From: Lenisia limosa
Taxonomy: Eukaryota; Breviatea
Assembly: GCA_001655205.1 (NCBI GenBank)
Contig: LPNZ01009396.1
Coordinates: forward strand, 1-45,008
DNA: 45,008 nt
Reading direction: 5' to 3'
Part shown: piece by piece, positions 11,244 through 22,947 of the stretch
Layout of the letters: every line of letters starts with the position of its first letter
How positions within the stretch are numbered: the stretch's first letter is position 1
Notes under the pieces: generated by a model
Told to the model about the DNA's origin: nothing
The model's database searches: none
What the model saw: only the letters and a program-made list of their open reading frames with translations
Translations under genes and position numbers: made by a program

Positions 11244-12752
11244 ATGCCAGAGGAGACCATAAAAAGTCAAATATTCTCCCCAAATATCTTGGTAAGATGT
11301 ACACGGTTCTTATCATTTATACTTACATAAATATCTTGGTAAGATGCACACGGTTCTTATCATTTATACTTACATAAATATGGAACTATACACAATTTGC
11401 TGTGTTATGAATGATATAGTGACAGTCAGGACATAGGAAGTTGATAGGAACTGATACCATTTCAGAATGGACAAGTTGCCATAGTGACAGGTGGAGGAAC
11501 TGGTATTTGTAAGGGTATCGCAGGTATGTCACTTGGTAAATGGCCGAATTGCGGTTCAGGGACATGACATTTCAGAGGAGCTCCTAAAACACGGGTGTAG
11601 AGTTGCCATTTTTGGCCGAAGGGAGAATGTGCTCTCCGAGGTGAGGACAACTCTCAAAAAATTACATATTAGACTGCAAAAGAATTATCAAAGAAAACAG
11701 GTATGACTTGTTTGGCTGTAGCTTGCGATGTCAGAAGCACTGATATGGTGAAAAAAGGTGGTTTTCAAAAAGTTGAAATAGAGCACTTACCCCTCCAGGA
11801 GTGACTATAGTGGCCAACGAATTAGGTCCTGTTGATATTCTGTTAAATGGTGCGGCTGGTAACTTCCTGATACAGGCACACAAGATGGTAAGCCTTTATA
11901 AATAAAAAGGAAGCAAATTGATGAGGCATGTTATTCAGACTAATTTCAAGGTCTCTTGCGTTTAACAATGTGCATTATTTACTGCTCATGTTCCGAATTT
12001 CTCAAACCGCTTTTTGCGCCACAGTTACACCAATCCTACAGAGTGTCAACGCTTTCCGCACTGTAGTTGACATTGATTTGACTGGAACTTACCAAATGTC
12101 ACGTGAAGTCTACAATCAGTTTGTTGTCGTTGTATGGTATGTAACTTTTAGATGCATGGCCAATAGAGGAGGTACCATAATCAACATATCCGCAACACTG
12201 CAGTTCACAGTTTGTAAATTCCCTTAGAGTAACCTGCAGGGAACACCACTTCAGGCTCACGCGGGCTCAGCCAAGGCTGGTATCGATGCGTTGACTCTGT
12301 TGGCTCATTACAATTTTAACTCATCCACAAGGCATTTGGCAGTAGAGTGGGGACCAAGCGGCGTGACCGTCAATGCAGTGGCTCCTGGTCCAATAGGTGG
12401 GATTAATACCTTAGATTGAATCTTGTAACACCAAAGAGGGCACTGAAGGAGTACGTCGCCTTGTGGGGACTATCAAGAACCTTGACAAGAAGATTCCCAT
12501 GCAGCGACTTGGTCAGCCCGTTGACATCGCCAATTACGTCATTTACTTGGCCTCTCCTGTAGGCTACGCGATGATGCGTGCCTCTTCACACTTTAGTTTG
12601 AAAATAACCCTCGAAAATACTGATTCAACTATCACCTAACCCCATAGGCCGGAAAGTGGATAACCGGTACTGTGCAACCAGTTGACGGAGGACAACGCCT
12701 GACTGCTTCTAACCCATATCCCTATCCTGCATGTCTCAAGGCTAAACTCTAA
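11244..12752 (+). CDS. DECR2: Peroxisomal 2,4-dienoyl-CoA reductase (SDR family)
   Basis: NADPH-dependent short-chain dehydrogenase that reduces 2,4-dienoyl-CoA during beta-oxidation of unsaturated fatty acids. Splicing gives [16 protein letters not shown], then [20 protein letters not shown] (Rossmann glycine motif), [47 protein letters not shown] (the family's NGAAGNF), [72 protein letters not shown] and [10 protein letters not shown]. As in this family, the usual SDR YxxxK tyrosine is replaced in the [10 protein letters not shown] segment. The protein ends LKAKL; the C-terminal AKL is a PTS1 peroxisomal import signal, fitting DECR2 rather than mitochondrial DECR1. About nine short introns. 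Intron 1 holds a 47-bp tandem duplication that copies the 5' splice site. Confidence 0.93.
11282..11375 (+). repeat. 47-bp tandem duplication containing the intron-1 5' splice site
   Basis: Two adjacent copies (11282-11328 and 11329-11375) of a unit beginning aaatatcttggtaagatg differ at one base (t versus c). The unit spans the end of exon 1 and the start of intron 1, so the donor ATCTTG|GTAAGATG occurs twice. Using the first donor keeps the protein shorter and in frame with exon 2 (AATGGACAAG). Confidence 0.92.
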
Positions 12753-12901
12753 ACCCCACTGCTTTGAATGTTATGTACTACTTAACACAATGAACAATAC
12801 AAGGTTGTTGTTTAGGAGTGCATTCAATCTTATATCGGACGAAGGAACCATCTGGACAATAAAAATGGTACTTTTGTAGTGAAAAAGATCAAACCCTCCT
12901 C

Positions 12902-15900
12902 CTACAGGATTCCGCTTTCTGTCTTATTTTTGCTACAGAAGAACTTCATTGCATCTTGGAAGTCTTTTTGGTTTGTGAAGTACTTCTTATTACGGAACAC
13001 CTTGAGGATCTGAGCGGTCAATACTGTAGTCGAATATATTCACATCAGTAAAGTCAAATAATAAAAAATCATTCTTATCTGAGAGGAAAATAGGCAACAA
13101 ACCTTCTTTGATGGCATGCTTGTGTCGCCAAGAACCTGGGAAATAAAAAGCAAAATGGTGAGCTTTAACTCGCACTGAAAAGAATGAGAACAAACCTCTT
13201 GGAACATCTCACGTGTGGGCCAATTCGGGTTGATATTTTGAATGGTTTTGGCTCGCTTGTCTGCGGTTGGCGGCGGGGTTTCGTTTCGTCTTGCTGACTA
13301 GGGGGTGATGAATTTTAACCAGGCAATAGCGAATAATGGGGAAACCTAGCAGGCAAAGGCAAAAAGAAAAAATTATGAGACTGCTGGTGGACAAAAAAAA
13401 AGGATGGATTGGCTATTCCTGATACTTTGAGGTTCTTCTTCTTTGAAGAGTCTTCGCATGGGACATCGGGAAGGTCTTCGTCCTTGTAGTTGTTCCTGAG
13501 GCGGGTGAAATATGGATTCTCTGACACTAATGAAACTATGAGAAAAGTCAGAGGTAAAGTTGTTCTGAACAACCCAGTTGACAAGAATTTCCCAAAATGC
13601 AGTGGTTTGGATATGACGCCAGAATGATTCGTTACTGTCGTACCTGAGCTGTGCATCAAGGTCTTCAAATTCGTCCATTTCACTCTAAAATATTAAAGCA
13701 GCCATACTGTTACAAAAAGTGAAAAGCAAAAATAAAAATATATATACAGGGTTTTAGGGATGCTGTTAATGACAAGCCCCCTGCCCCCAAAGCTAAGCTC
13801 CATCCTACATCACTGTTGTCAACATCAAATTTGCCATCCTTTTCGAATGACTCTATCCTTTTTGAGTATTTCTAAGAAGTAAAAAGATCAGATGATGTAT
13901 CAAGAAACAAAGGAACAAACCAAGGCATTTCTGTTGAGGTTCGAACTTTCCTCCTTCTACAACTGTGAGAAACAAGATTGTTACGAGAAATAATATGGCT
14001 GGATCAGACCGAAGCTCTCCATATTCACGTTGATAAACAAAATTAATACTTGGTGCGACTGTGTAAAGAATAAATTTGAAGCTCATCCCCAAACAATTTG
14101 TTTATCTTCTTCTTCATTGTCATCGAAGAGAGCGTCAAAATCAGCTTCCGCCTCTTCCGACTCTGAACCACTTGACTGCTCCGCTTTGCTTCAGGGTCAA
14201 GTATCAACAACATGGTTGGTGGATCACATTGCCCATTGCCACCAAGTTACCTAGATTTGGTCTTCTTAAACTTCTTTTCCTTTTTCATTTCGGTCCGGAT
14301 CCTAAAGAGTCACCACTGTTCAATCCCTAGGTTTTATTTGAAACATTTTAGCACTCAAACAAAAAACAAAACAAAAAACAAAACAAAAAGGCTTTCTGGT
14401 AACAAATTTTAAGCACCCATTGCATGTCCAACCCCAAACAAACTTTGAGAATTCGGTGTCACTCGGCTCTGAACTATAGAAATTATGGATGGTCGTGCTG
14501 TATATTATTCAACTCACACAGAAAGAAAATTGTTCCAACTATCATCCTCTCAAAAAGACCCACATACACTGCATCGCTGTCTCCAAAAAGATCTTCATCA
14601 TTTACCTCATCATCACTGAGAATCTGGCTGGTAAGACTGGTTGTGAAGAATGAAGATACCCAGTGTTATCCCTCCAACAGCATCTTCTTCCTTTTGTGAT
14701 TTGACAAGAACGGTCTGGGTGAGCTGGGTGATGGACTGCGCTTTCGGTCGGGCTAAGGGCTGCGAAGTGAGGATTTTAATTTTCTTGTCATGTTATCTTT
14801 GGCGGAATGGAAATGTATATCATATATCATATGATATGATATGTCATATGATGAAATTGCAAATACAGAACCTCTCTTCAACTTACCGTAGTTGAAGCCT
14901 CATTAACTTCGACATGCTGTGATTCATAACCTGCCATCGACTCACGTGACGCTTTAATCTGCCCTGTAGTGTGTGAACGAAGCCACAGGGACAGCATATC
15001 AAAATTATAACATTATACATTCCCACCAGCAAGCCAGTCTTCCATGGCCTTTTTGTTCCGTGATGCAGCCTAAACAGTAACAATCAATAGCATTATGCAA
15101 TACCTTCATAATGGCCTCTGCTTCATCCACTGAGAGAATGTTGTTCTTTTGCACCTTCTTGAAATTATACCATTCATCAACAGGAGTTACACGAACGGTA
15201 CCATCGTTCTAAAGATGAGAATTCTCAAAAAGAGTTCCTACAAGGACTTGGAAAAGACAGTAGTTAGCAGATAGTCCGCCTTCAAAGTTGCCTTCGTACT
15301 CAGTCTGAATAGTCAGAGACGTANNNNNNNNNNNNNNNNNNNNNNNNNNNNNNNNNNNNNNNNNNNNNNNNNNNNNNNNNNNNNNNNNNNNTTGAGCTCC
15401 CACTTTTTACCCAGCTCCCTTCTTCGATTCTGCCAAATTAGGCAGAAATTGACAGCATACATTTCATATAAAAAATGAAGGAGTTTGTAAAGTCTGAAAG
15501 TTGATACTATGTTCACTCCNNNNNNNNNNNNNNNNNNNNNNNAAAAGATGATTCGTAAAGATGTTCTCTTTTATTATAATGAGAGTTTTTATTGAAATCC
15601 AAGTTAACTGTTCGAACTTAGTTGACAATCTCCCCCCCTCCCACGCAGTCAAGACCTCTGGTTCTTTCTCCTCCTCAGCCTCGCGTTGGCATACAATTGG
15701 CTCCGGAAGTTCAAGGTCGCTCCTCTCTTGGGGAAACCTGGGAGGTAGGTGTGGGTGAGCCGCCCGAAGGATTGTTTAAATTAACGTCACGATATCAATC
15801 ATAATAGCAACAACAACATAACCAACAAAAAAAGCAACAATTAATTGTGATATTTTAACAAAAAGTTTACCCCTCATCTCACCTGCAAATGTAGTTCTTC

Positions 15901-16133
15901 AAGTTCTTTGTTGACTGTAGGTTGAGCTGGAAGGTCTACAGTGTAAGTCGGGGGTAAGCTGAGGAGGGGGAGGGTCCTACGCTAAATTGCTGGCTTGGGC
16001 TCTGTCCAATTGCCTCTTCAATAGTCATGAATATGTCCTTAGGGGCCGGTTCAGGGAAGGACAGACCATCTCCATCCTCCCAAACACCAGCAATTGGCTC
16101 TGCACTGCCGGCATCGGTAATAACTCCCTCCAT
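12902..16133 (-). CDS. GTF2F1: TFIIF alpha subunit (RAP74)
   Basis: Large subunit of RNA polymerase II general factor TFIIF. The N-terminal dimerisation domain is recognisable: TEYEGNFEGGLSANYCLFQ (near 15260) joined to NDGTVRVTPVDEWYNFKKVQ and NNILSVDEAEAIMK (15090-15215), matching the RAP74 segment ending in WYNF followed by the DEAEE-type helix. Next come exons AASRNKKAMEDWLAG, PLARPKAQSITQLTQTVLV and strongly acidic linkers (QILSDDEVNDEDLFGDSDAV; SESEEAEADFDALFDDNEEE), typical of the charged middle of RAP74. The C-terminal winged helix is NINPNWPTREMFQEVLGD, then VLTAQILKVFRNKKYF and TNQKDFQDAMKFFCSKNK, ending ESGIL. I place the start at MEGVITDAGSAEPIAG just after a ctttag acceptor (5'-UTR intron likely). 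Gaps at 15324-15391 and 15520-15542 fall in the N-terminal part. Confidence 0.82.
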
Positions 16134-16602
16134 GACTAAAGGGGAAGGATGAAATTCCAACAGTTAATGTTGATGGTGACCATTAAAAGGGTGTATAAAA
16201 TTATACGCCTCCTCGATTAAACAAAGCCTAGTCAAATATTACCAAAATAAATGCTGAATAAGAGTCATTCTATGGTGCTGCTTGCTCACTAGTTCACTCC
16301 AAAGAGGAAGAAAAGGAGCAACCGTGATAGTTTTGGTCAGACTGCCTCCGCTCGTTGTTTTGTGTTGCTGCGTTCTGTGGTGTGTTGTTTTTTGGAAGAG
16401 GAGCGGAAAAAGCCGGAAAAAGTGGGAAGAGCAAAGTTAAGTATAAACTACCCTGTGTTTGGTGGCTGGAACCTGATAGATTGGAATCTAGACAATCCTG
16501 ACAAGAACCAGCAAGAAACTGAACAACATAGAAACAATAAAGAAGGAAGAGCAGAAACCGAGAAGAAGGCACCCACTCCCCCTCCCAATAATCAATCAGC
16601 AA
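16134..16602. promoter_or_regulatory. Divergent promoter region, TFIIF alpha and LamG protein
   Basis: About 470 bp between two outward-facing starts. It contains a likely 5'-UTR intron end of the TFIIF gene and A/T-rich stretches (gtgtataaaattatac near 16191-16206). No motif I can name with confidence. Confidence 0.35.
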
Positions 16603-18899
16603 CATGTGGAGAACCCTTCTTTTCCTCGCTCTGTGGTTGGTCTTTTGCTTGTCTTTTGGCTTCTATCTTTCCCTCCTGACATCCCACTGATTTCAACGTA
16701 CAATCTCCCCCCCTTTTTTTTCCGCGAATATGTATTTGTTTGTTCCTAATTATGCAGCAACCTGGCTTGGGCCCAGCTGATGCTTGGGACTGTGGGGACT
16801 TTGAAGGGTGCTTTTGAAGTGTCAACTGATCCGGACGCACCCGTTTTGAAGGTTTGTCTTTGCCTTTCCATTGATAGAAACTATCTAGATTTGACAAGTA
16901 GTATATCTTTTGCGCTATGATGTAGCATCGTCTGTTTTGACTCTATCCGTTCTGATTCCTCTAGGGAGAGTATGACAGTGCTGCTATGCAAGCTGGTGCG
17001 GGGGGTCTAGAGTTCCCACTTTATTTGATTTCTTCACCCCCACCTGAAGAAGAAGTGCCTCATATTTTCTTGTTTTAACCCATACATGTTCCATGTGTAA
17101 TTTCTTCGACATCACACGATTGGTTTTTATTTTTTTAGAAAAAAATTATCTATCGGCACTTAAAATTTTCTTAAATAAAAACCAATCGCGCTCTAAGAAA
17201 CTAAAAGGACTACAAAGGGAATGATATTTTTGAGAAAAAGTCTTAAATTCTTTATTAATTCTGATCATGAAAGACAGTGATGCCAAAATTTAGAATCGCT
17301 ACCCAAAATAATGTGTTGTCATTTTCATGATTTCCTATGACATCCCCTTTCAAGTCTTCAATTTTTCCTCAGCCTTTTGGCCCTAAAAAACAGCAGATAC
17401 TCTTACTTGCACTCATCTCACTTGACAGTGATGTCGGTCAGTGTTGTGAGACGCAGTATTTCGCGGCCTGGTATCGTCTTGGATATCACCTCAATGCCAA
17501 GAACGGCTGATGCTTCAATTAAGGTGGGCACATGTGGCGAGAGATACTCTCCTCATAATGTACAGATGGGTTGTTTCTCTTCCATTTGCACACAACATTT
17601 TTACTTACACGAACCAGTTTATCTCAACAAACGTTGATATCTGTACTGTCTCTCTCAATGGCATTGTTGTTAATGAGTTTGAGGCATATTGTCAAACCAC
17701 TGAGCAAACAAACATTCAGGTGAGTGCCGTTCAAAGGTATTTTTATCCTTTCTATTTCATTTTTTTGACAATCAGGCATGCGTTGGTACCATTTGTGGCC
17801 CAACTTTCCTCTTTACGGTACGTTCAACGGAGACTGTGTGGTGTTGCATCTGCTTGCTTATTCTTAAGGTTCCGAAGATTGGCATTGTGTCGGTGAGCAT
17901 CCTGGTTGTAAGTAACGTTTTTGGACTGTATTCTGTATTATGCGGCTGAATACGAGAGCTTTCATTGTCATAGTGATATTTTAATTTCACCTGCAGAGAG
18001 CAGCGACCGCAGGCGGCAACCCAGTTTGCCAGGGTGGTGCGGGTTCTTTCTCCTGGCCCGCGGGAGATTGGACATTTGAGGTTTGTTCTGATTCCAAGTA
18101 TTGACCTCTTTCAGCATTGGGGCAAGCCCAAAGCCGGGGCTACAGGGACTTACTTTTCCATCTTCGGAACAGCGCTCAATTCACCATGCACCACAGTTGA
18201 CGAGTGCTATCATACCCTTTTCCAATGGAAAAAAACATCAGTAGGATCCGTTTTGCTTGGCTTATTCTTCCAGAGCACACAAGCCCTTTTCCACTTATAC
18301 GTCAATGGTGTGAAGTTCTCAACTGACATCGTTACCGCTATACGTAGGTCTTGACTCGTGAATCTTAATAGACAGCCTATGGAAACTGGATACATACAGC
18401 AGTCACCTACGATAGTTCCACCAAGGTTGGCCTACTTCCAGGATTGTTTTCTGAATACATCGCAACCCTATTTCCACTTTAGGAAGCAAAAGTGTATCTT
18501 GATGGTGCTGTGTTCCAAACCATCGCTGATATGGCATCCCCAGTCGTTGGCGAAGTTGTAAGTGTCCACATGCCCTTATTGTCTTAGGAGATCGTTCCAG
18601 TGACGCATTACCAAAGTACTGGCGGCAACGTTTCCTATGAGTCCATGAAAGGGCTTATCGCAGGGGAAGAGTTTTCTTATGTAAGTCCATCATTTATTTC
18701 ATCCGTCAGATTCGATTTTACAACTCCACCTTCCTTGACAGTGATATTTCAAGCCTTATTGCTGCTAAAAAAGTCTATGAGGTTCGTGTTTGAAGGTGTC
18801 TCATTTTCCTAGCCTGCTCACAAAGACAACATGATTTTCGAGTTTATGCCTGGCTCAGGGGAGACCTATACCCAAGATGTTGAGTACTCCACATTCTAG
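16603..18899 (+). CDS. Secreted LamG/concanavalin-like domain protein
   Basis: Opens with a signal peptide split by an intron: MWRTLLFLAL joined to NLAWAQLMLGTVGTLKGAF, with a plausible signal-peptidase site after AWA. Following exons give FEVSTDPDAPVLK, SRPGIVLDITSMPRTADASI, NVDICTVSLNGIVVNEFEAY, ACVGTICGPTFLFT, NPVCQGGAGSFSWPAGDWTF, TYFSIFGTALNSPCTT, LFHLYVNGVKFSTDI, then AYGNWIHTAVTYDSSTK, EAKVYLDGAVFQTIADMASP and RFYNSTFLDSDISSLIA, ending DVEYSTF. W-x-H-x-AVTYD followed by a KVYLDG strand is the typical LamG/concanavalin-A-like jelly-roll signature, so carbohydrate or extracellular ligand binding is likely. Paired cysteines fit secretion. Joining FSTDI to TAYGNW needs a gttacc donor. The exons between about 16960 and 17430 are uncertain, so the signal peptide could belong to a separate short gene. 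Confidence 0.62.
17115..17190. repeat. Inverted repeat (perfect 16-bp arms) in intron
   Basis: cgattggtttttattt at 17117-17132 is the exact reverse complement of aaataaaaaccaatcg at 17173-17188; with a few mismatches the arms extend further inward. It lies in the long intron or uncertain region of the LamG gene and would fold into a stem with a 40-nt loop. It may be a small MITE or a processing signal. Confidence 0.65.
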
Positions 18900-19005
18900 T
18901 GTGTGCTGCGGTTTAATATAGTAGTACATTGTAGATTATCATATGAAAACATAACAAGGGGGAACATAAAATCAGAGAAAACGGTTACCATAAACACGTT
19001 GCACA

Positions 19006-22000
19006 TTAATTATTAATGGCAACGAAAGACGTCCTTGACGAATAGGAAGAACTATACACAGTCGGCGGACGGAAGTTGTCGGTAATGTCCAGTGGCTCGT
19101 CCTCGTCATAATCCTGGTCCACTGTGGAGTAATGCCACCCTTTTGTTCTATACGACAAACCTTTTGGGTCCGGCGGCAGCGTTATTCCAAATCCGCGCGA
19201 CGCAGGAAAGTCCATTTCATCAATGCCCTCAATGTACTCTGACGTGTACGCCGGGTATTCCGTCGGATCATTTGACCGCGGAGAGGGGTCTTGAGCCTCA
19301 TCCCATGCAATATCGGTCTACACAATAAGCCAAGTCTCCACGCGCCTACTTTCGGAGCTTTGGACTTGCGTCGCCTCTCACGAGGACGCAGCACGCCACT
19401 TGTTGCTGATACGCCACCTCCGCCCACTGTGCGCGTGACTGACGTTGGTTTGGGCTTGGCGGGGGTACCGATTCGGAGGGTGTAGATGAACCTGAGAATT
19501 AACACAAATCAAAAGCTGCGAATAGAAAGCAGTACAGAGTAGTAGATACAGTATGGTTCAGTAATTATCGCTCCCATCCATTACAATTCTCGGTCAGGCG
19601 CAGCATTTTATCATCTGCACCCCCCCACAACCAAACACAACATACACCAACATAATACCCTCCCCTCCCCCACCTATAAAATACATATTAATTTAATCCC
19701 CCACCCGGCCAATGTGAGCAGCACTGTGATCACCGATATCCAGAGCGAAACGGGCCAAAACTGATTTGTCCAATAGCCTTCGGGCGGGTCAATATTCATG
19801 CCCCACAGGCTGAATTGTTAGTAATGGAACTTGTTTTATACAATATGAAAAGCAAATGCTATGTCATATGACTAGAGAAGCTGAATGTTTGTGCGAAACT
19901 TTAAGATTGAATGCCACCAGATATATCCTCCTACATACCCTGAGAGATAGGTTCCAAAGTTGACCGTCAATGATACCATTTCCAGGTTAATTTCAACCAA
20001 CAACATTTTGTTTCGAACACTAAACTTATGAAAAACAATTATTTTCGTACTTATCCAAAGACGCCTTGACCAAAGTATCCATTCCCTCCATTTCACCAAT
20101 GAGAATCTTCAAATCATTGAAAACCACCTGGGGATGTGAAGAAATGGCCTTCTCAATTATCTCATCTTTCATACTAATTCTGATACAGCACGATACTCTA
20201 AAACTGCCAACCTCAGTTGCGTTGGAATACGTCTCCAAGAGTTCCTCAAAAGCCTCCTCATCTTCCGCGTTTCTTTCAGGACTATTTTGTGAGGCAAATT
20301 CACATTTAATTACAAGCATCCCCGCAAACACTTCAGGCGTCCGATCCAGCAAATGAGTAATACAAAGATACTGGATATCCTCAGGTTCGTCAAGATAGGA
20401 GTCAATGCTAATATAGTTAGAATTGACCGTTGTTATGTCTGTGTATTATATTTTCGGCCATGAAACAAAGCGAGAAAGTAGTAAAGAAGCTCAACATCCC
20501 TCATACGTGACCATAATTTCTTCAACAGTATTGGTGAAGTCGACAACTCTAAATACTTAACAAAGATGAAAGCTATATTATACCTGGTGTCTACATTATA
20601 GTTACCTGTGTACCCAAAATATACATCACAAGCTGATATGTCAAAAACCCATTTGTGAGCATCCAACAAACTTGGATCTGATCTCATAGAGCTTTTGAAG
20701 GTCCTCTTCTCTGACTCGTCGTTTGAGTGAATGTAACAGTTTACGAGTACCCACGCTCAGCGCCTGCGACTCCTGGACAATCCAGGCCGTCTTCAGTGTC
20801 ATACAATGTTTTACCGTGGTGTGGTGTGGGTACAAGATGACCGATATAAAAGCCACAGCACCAAACGATAGGATAATAGTACATTTGACATAGTTCCCTC
20901 CAAACCAAATAGTCCAGAATTGTGTCGATGACAATGAGTTCGAAAGGGAAACTTTCAAAGTTGGGGTCATTCTAAAGCGTTACGACTGATGGACAAAAAT
21001 TTAAACTAAATTGTTTTAAATAGATTTGGATGCACGCAGCCCTACTTCCAACCATTTTGGACGACACGAGGCTGATGTGGTCGAAAATGACATCATGAAG
21101 ATCCACTCGATGGGGCGGAGTGAAGAAGAACACGTCATTTGGTGAGACCACACATTTGATATGCTGGAATCGTAAGCGATACAAATCCCATCGTTAAACA
21201 AACCGGAACAACAAAGAGAATGACATCGGATCGCGTGATCAACGCGGGTGCCTGGGTACATCAAAAAAGAATCAATTTTATTCGCTCAGTGTGCCAATTT
21301 CCAAGTCTTGAGTTATGTCACGAAGAATGGTGTCCAAACCCCCCTCTCAAAGAAGGTCCTTTTTTGTCTCATGGGTTTGTGCAACCCTCTAGTTTGGCGC
21401 ATATGTATGTTCACGTTGATGTTCTCACCTGTCGTGGTAAGGCCTCTTCGAGCAGCCGGAGATCTCGAGGGTGGATGCCAAAACGAGCACACGCGCCTCT
21501 TTTTGTCAGATCTACGCGATAAAGGGAGATAGAAGATGACACACCCTTCTCATTGTCCATTTTCCATAACACCTATCTCCCCAAAAGCTCGCAGTGACCC
21601 ACAGATTTCTTCTGTTGATCCGTCAAGAGACACGCGTACACACCAAAGCTTCCGCATCTAATGAGGGAATAAGTACACACCAAAGCGCATCTAATGGGGG
21701 TTCACATGTAGATGTGGGAATAAGTATACAAAGATTAGCTCCGTAAACTAATGGAAAATAGACAGTTTTCTCTAACCAAAGCCTCCACATAACATGTTAT
21801 CAAATAATAATAATATGTTTTCATTTGCCCTCAAGAACCAACACATAGCTTACTGCGCATCNNNNNNNNNNNNNNNNNNNNNNNNNNNNNNNNNNNNNNN
21901 NNNNNNNNNNNNNNNNNNNNNNNNNNNNNNNNNNNNNNNNNNNNNNNNNNNNNNNNNNNNNNNNNNNNNNNNNNNNNNNNNATTTCTGAATGGTCACAAC

Positions 22001-22070
22001 TTAAGGGCAGAAACGGAACATACCCTCCTGTTGAGGTGGGTCCGCCCAAAAGGGGCGTTGTTTCAGCCAT
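19006..22070 (-). CDS. CorA/MRS2-type magnesium transporter
   Basis: Divalent-cation (Mg2+) channel of the CorA superfamily. The start MAETTPLLGGPTSTG ends in a gtatgt donor before the gap 21862-21981. Exons then give CARFGIHPRDLRLLEEALPR (near 21470; the IHxRDLRxL motif is characteristic), APALITRSDVILFVVP, FQHIKCVVSPNDVFFFTPPH, DPNFESFPFELIVIDTILDY (the PFE-x-x-xLE helix region), LLHSLKRRVREEDLQKLYEI, SYLDEPEDIQYLCIT, AFEELLETYSNATEV and VVFNDLKILIGEMEGMDTLV. The membrane part is NKMLLVEINLEMVSLTVNFG, TYLSALWGMN and a second helix FWPVSLWISVITVLLTLAGW. The GMN tripeptide after TM1 is the selectivity signature. Unusually, a cytosolic tail of more than 120 residues follows (KPKPTSVTRTV, RPRERRRKSKAPK, then acidic and tyrosine-rich DQDYDEDEPLD), ending FVAINN. 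Confidence 0.87.
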
Positions 22071-22947
22071 GGTAAGGGCTTGGCGTCAGATTTAGGCCGT
22101 GTTTACACACTGTTGAATAATATCATTGTGGATGACGGGAATTGAATACTCATTCTTGGAGGAATAAATATGCTATTATAAAAAACATCAATGTAGTTCA
22201 ACAGAATGTGCTATAATATTATATCTTGGCCTTTTAAAAGGTTAAAGAAAGAAAAATTTGGAGATTTGACCCGAATACCTGAAACCTGAAGTAAAAATCA
22301 TATGCATGCCTAACAAAAGATTATTTTCTGCTCCCTATGTTATTGTGATACTATTCCACACATACCTCCTCAGAAAAAACTGGGGGAGAGACGACTGAGT
22401 ATATTGTGAATCAAAGTCTCATTGGAGATAGTGGAGCCAAATAGTATACAGTTACACCTTTCTTGTGGTGGTGTCTTTGCTTGCTCGCTTCCTGGTTGCT
22501 GGGTAGCTAACAAATTGTCACAAAAAATACGGGTATAGGTAAAAACAAAAAATAATAATAAAAAAAAGGTTGGAACTGTGGTCCGCTTGCGCTTCTAAGA
22601 ATAAACTTAACCGCTAGTTCTAATCCGATTCCGGCCGTTTTTTTTTGTTCTTTTTCCACCCCCCCCCCTAGGGATGAANNNNNNNNNNNNNNNNNNNNNN
22701 NNNNNNNNNNNNNNNNNNNNNNNNNNNNNNNNNNNNNNNNNNNNNNNNNNNNNGAGGAGTGACAAATACGGATCGAAGAATATCACCGAGGAGGTATATC
22801 ACTCCTTGGGAATATCACGAGAAATAGTGTTGTTATATGTTGCACAAAACACAAATGACCCCTGTCGCAATTAAATTAGAATAAATAGATAATAAAAAGA
22901 GCAAGGTTGTCAATTAGAGCCCGGAGAAACAAATGAAACACTGGCCT
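22071..22947. other. Intergenic region with gap
   Basis: Upstream region of the Mg2+ transporter and downstream region of Beclin, both on the minus strand. It contains a C9 tract (22660-22668) just before the gap at 22679-22753 and A-rich stretches near 22540-22570. I see no convincing gene. The plus-strand frame starting at 22957 overlaps the last Beclin exons and is a shadow. Confidence 0.5.

Noticed and set aside
16294-16605. Minus-strand open frame of 103 codons with a hydrophobic start
   Set aside because: It overlaps the divergent promoter region and the start of the plus-strand LamG gene; no splice support and no recognisable domain.
21220-21532. Two overlapping plus-strand open frames of about 95-100 codons
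   Set aside because: The minus strand here encodes the IHPRDLRLL exon of the Mg2+ transporter.
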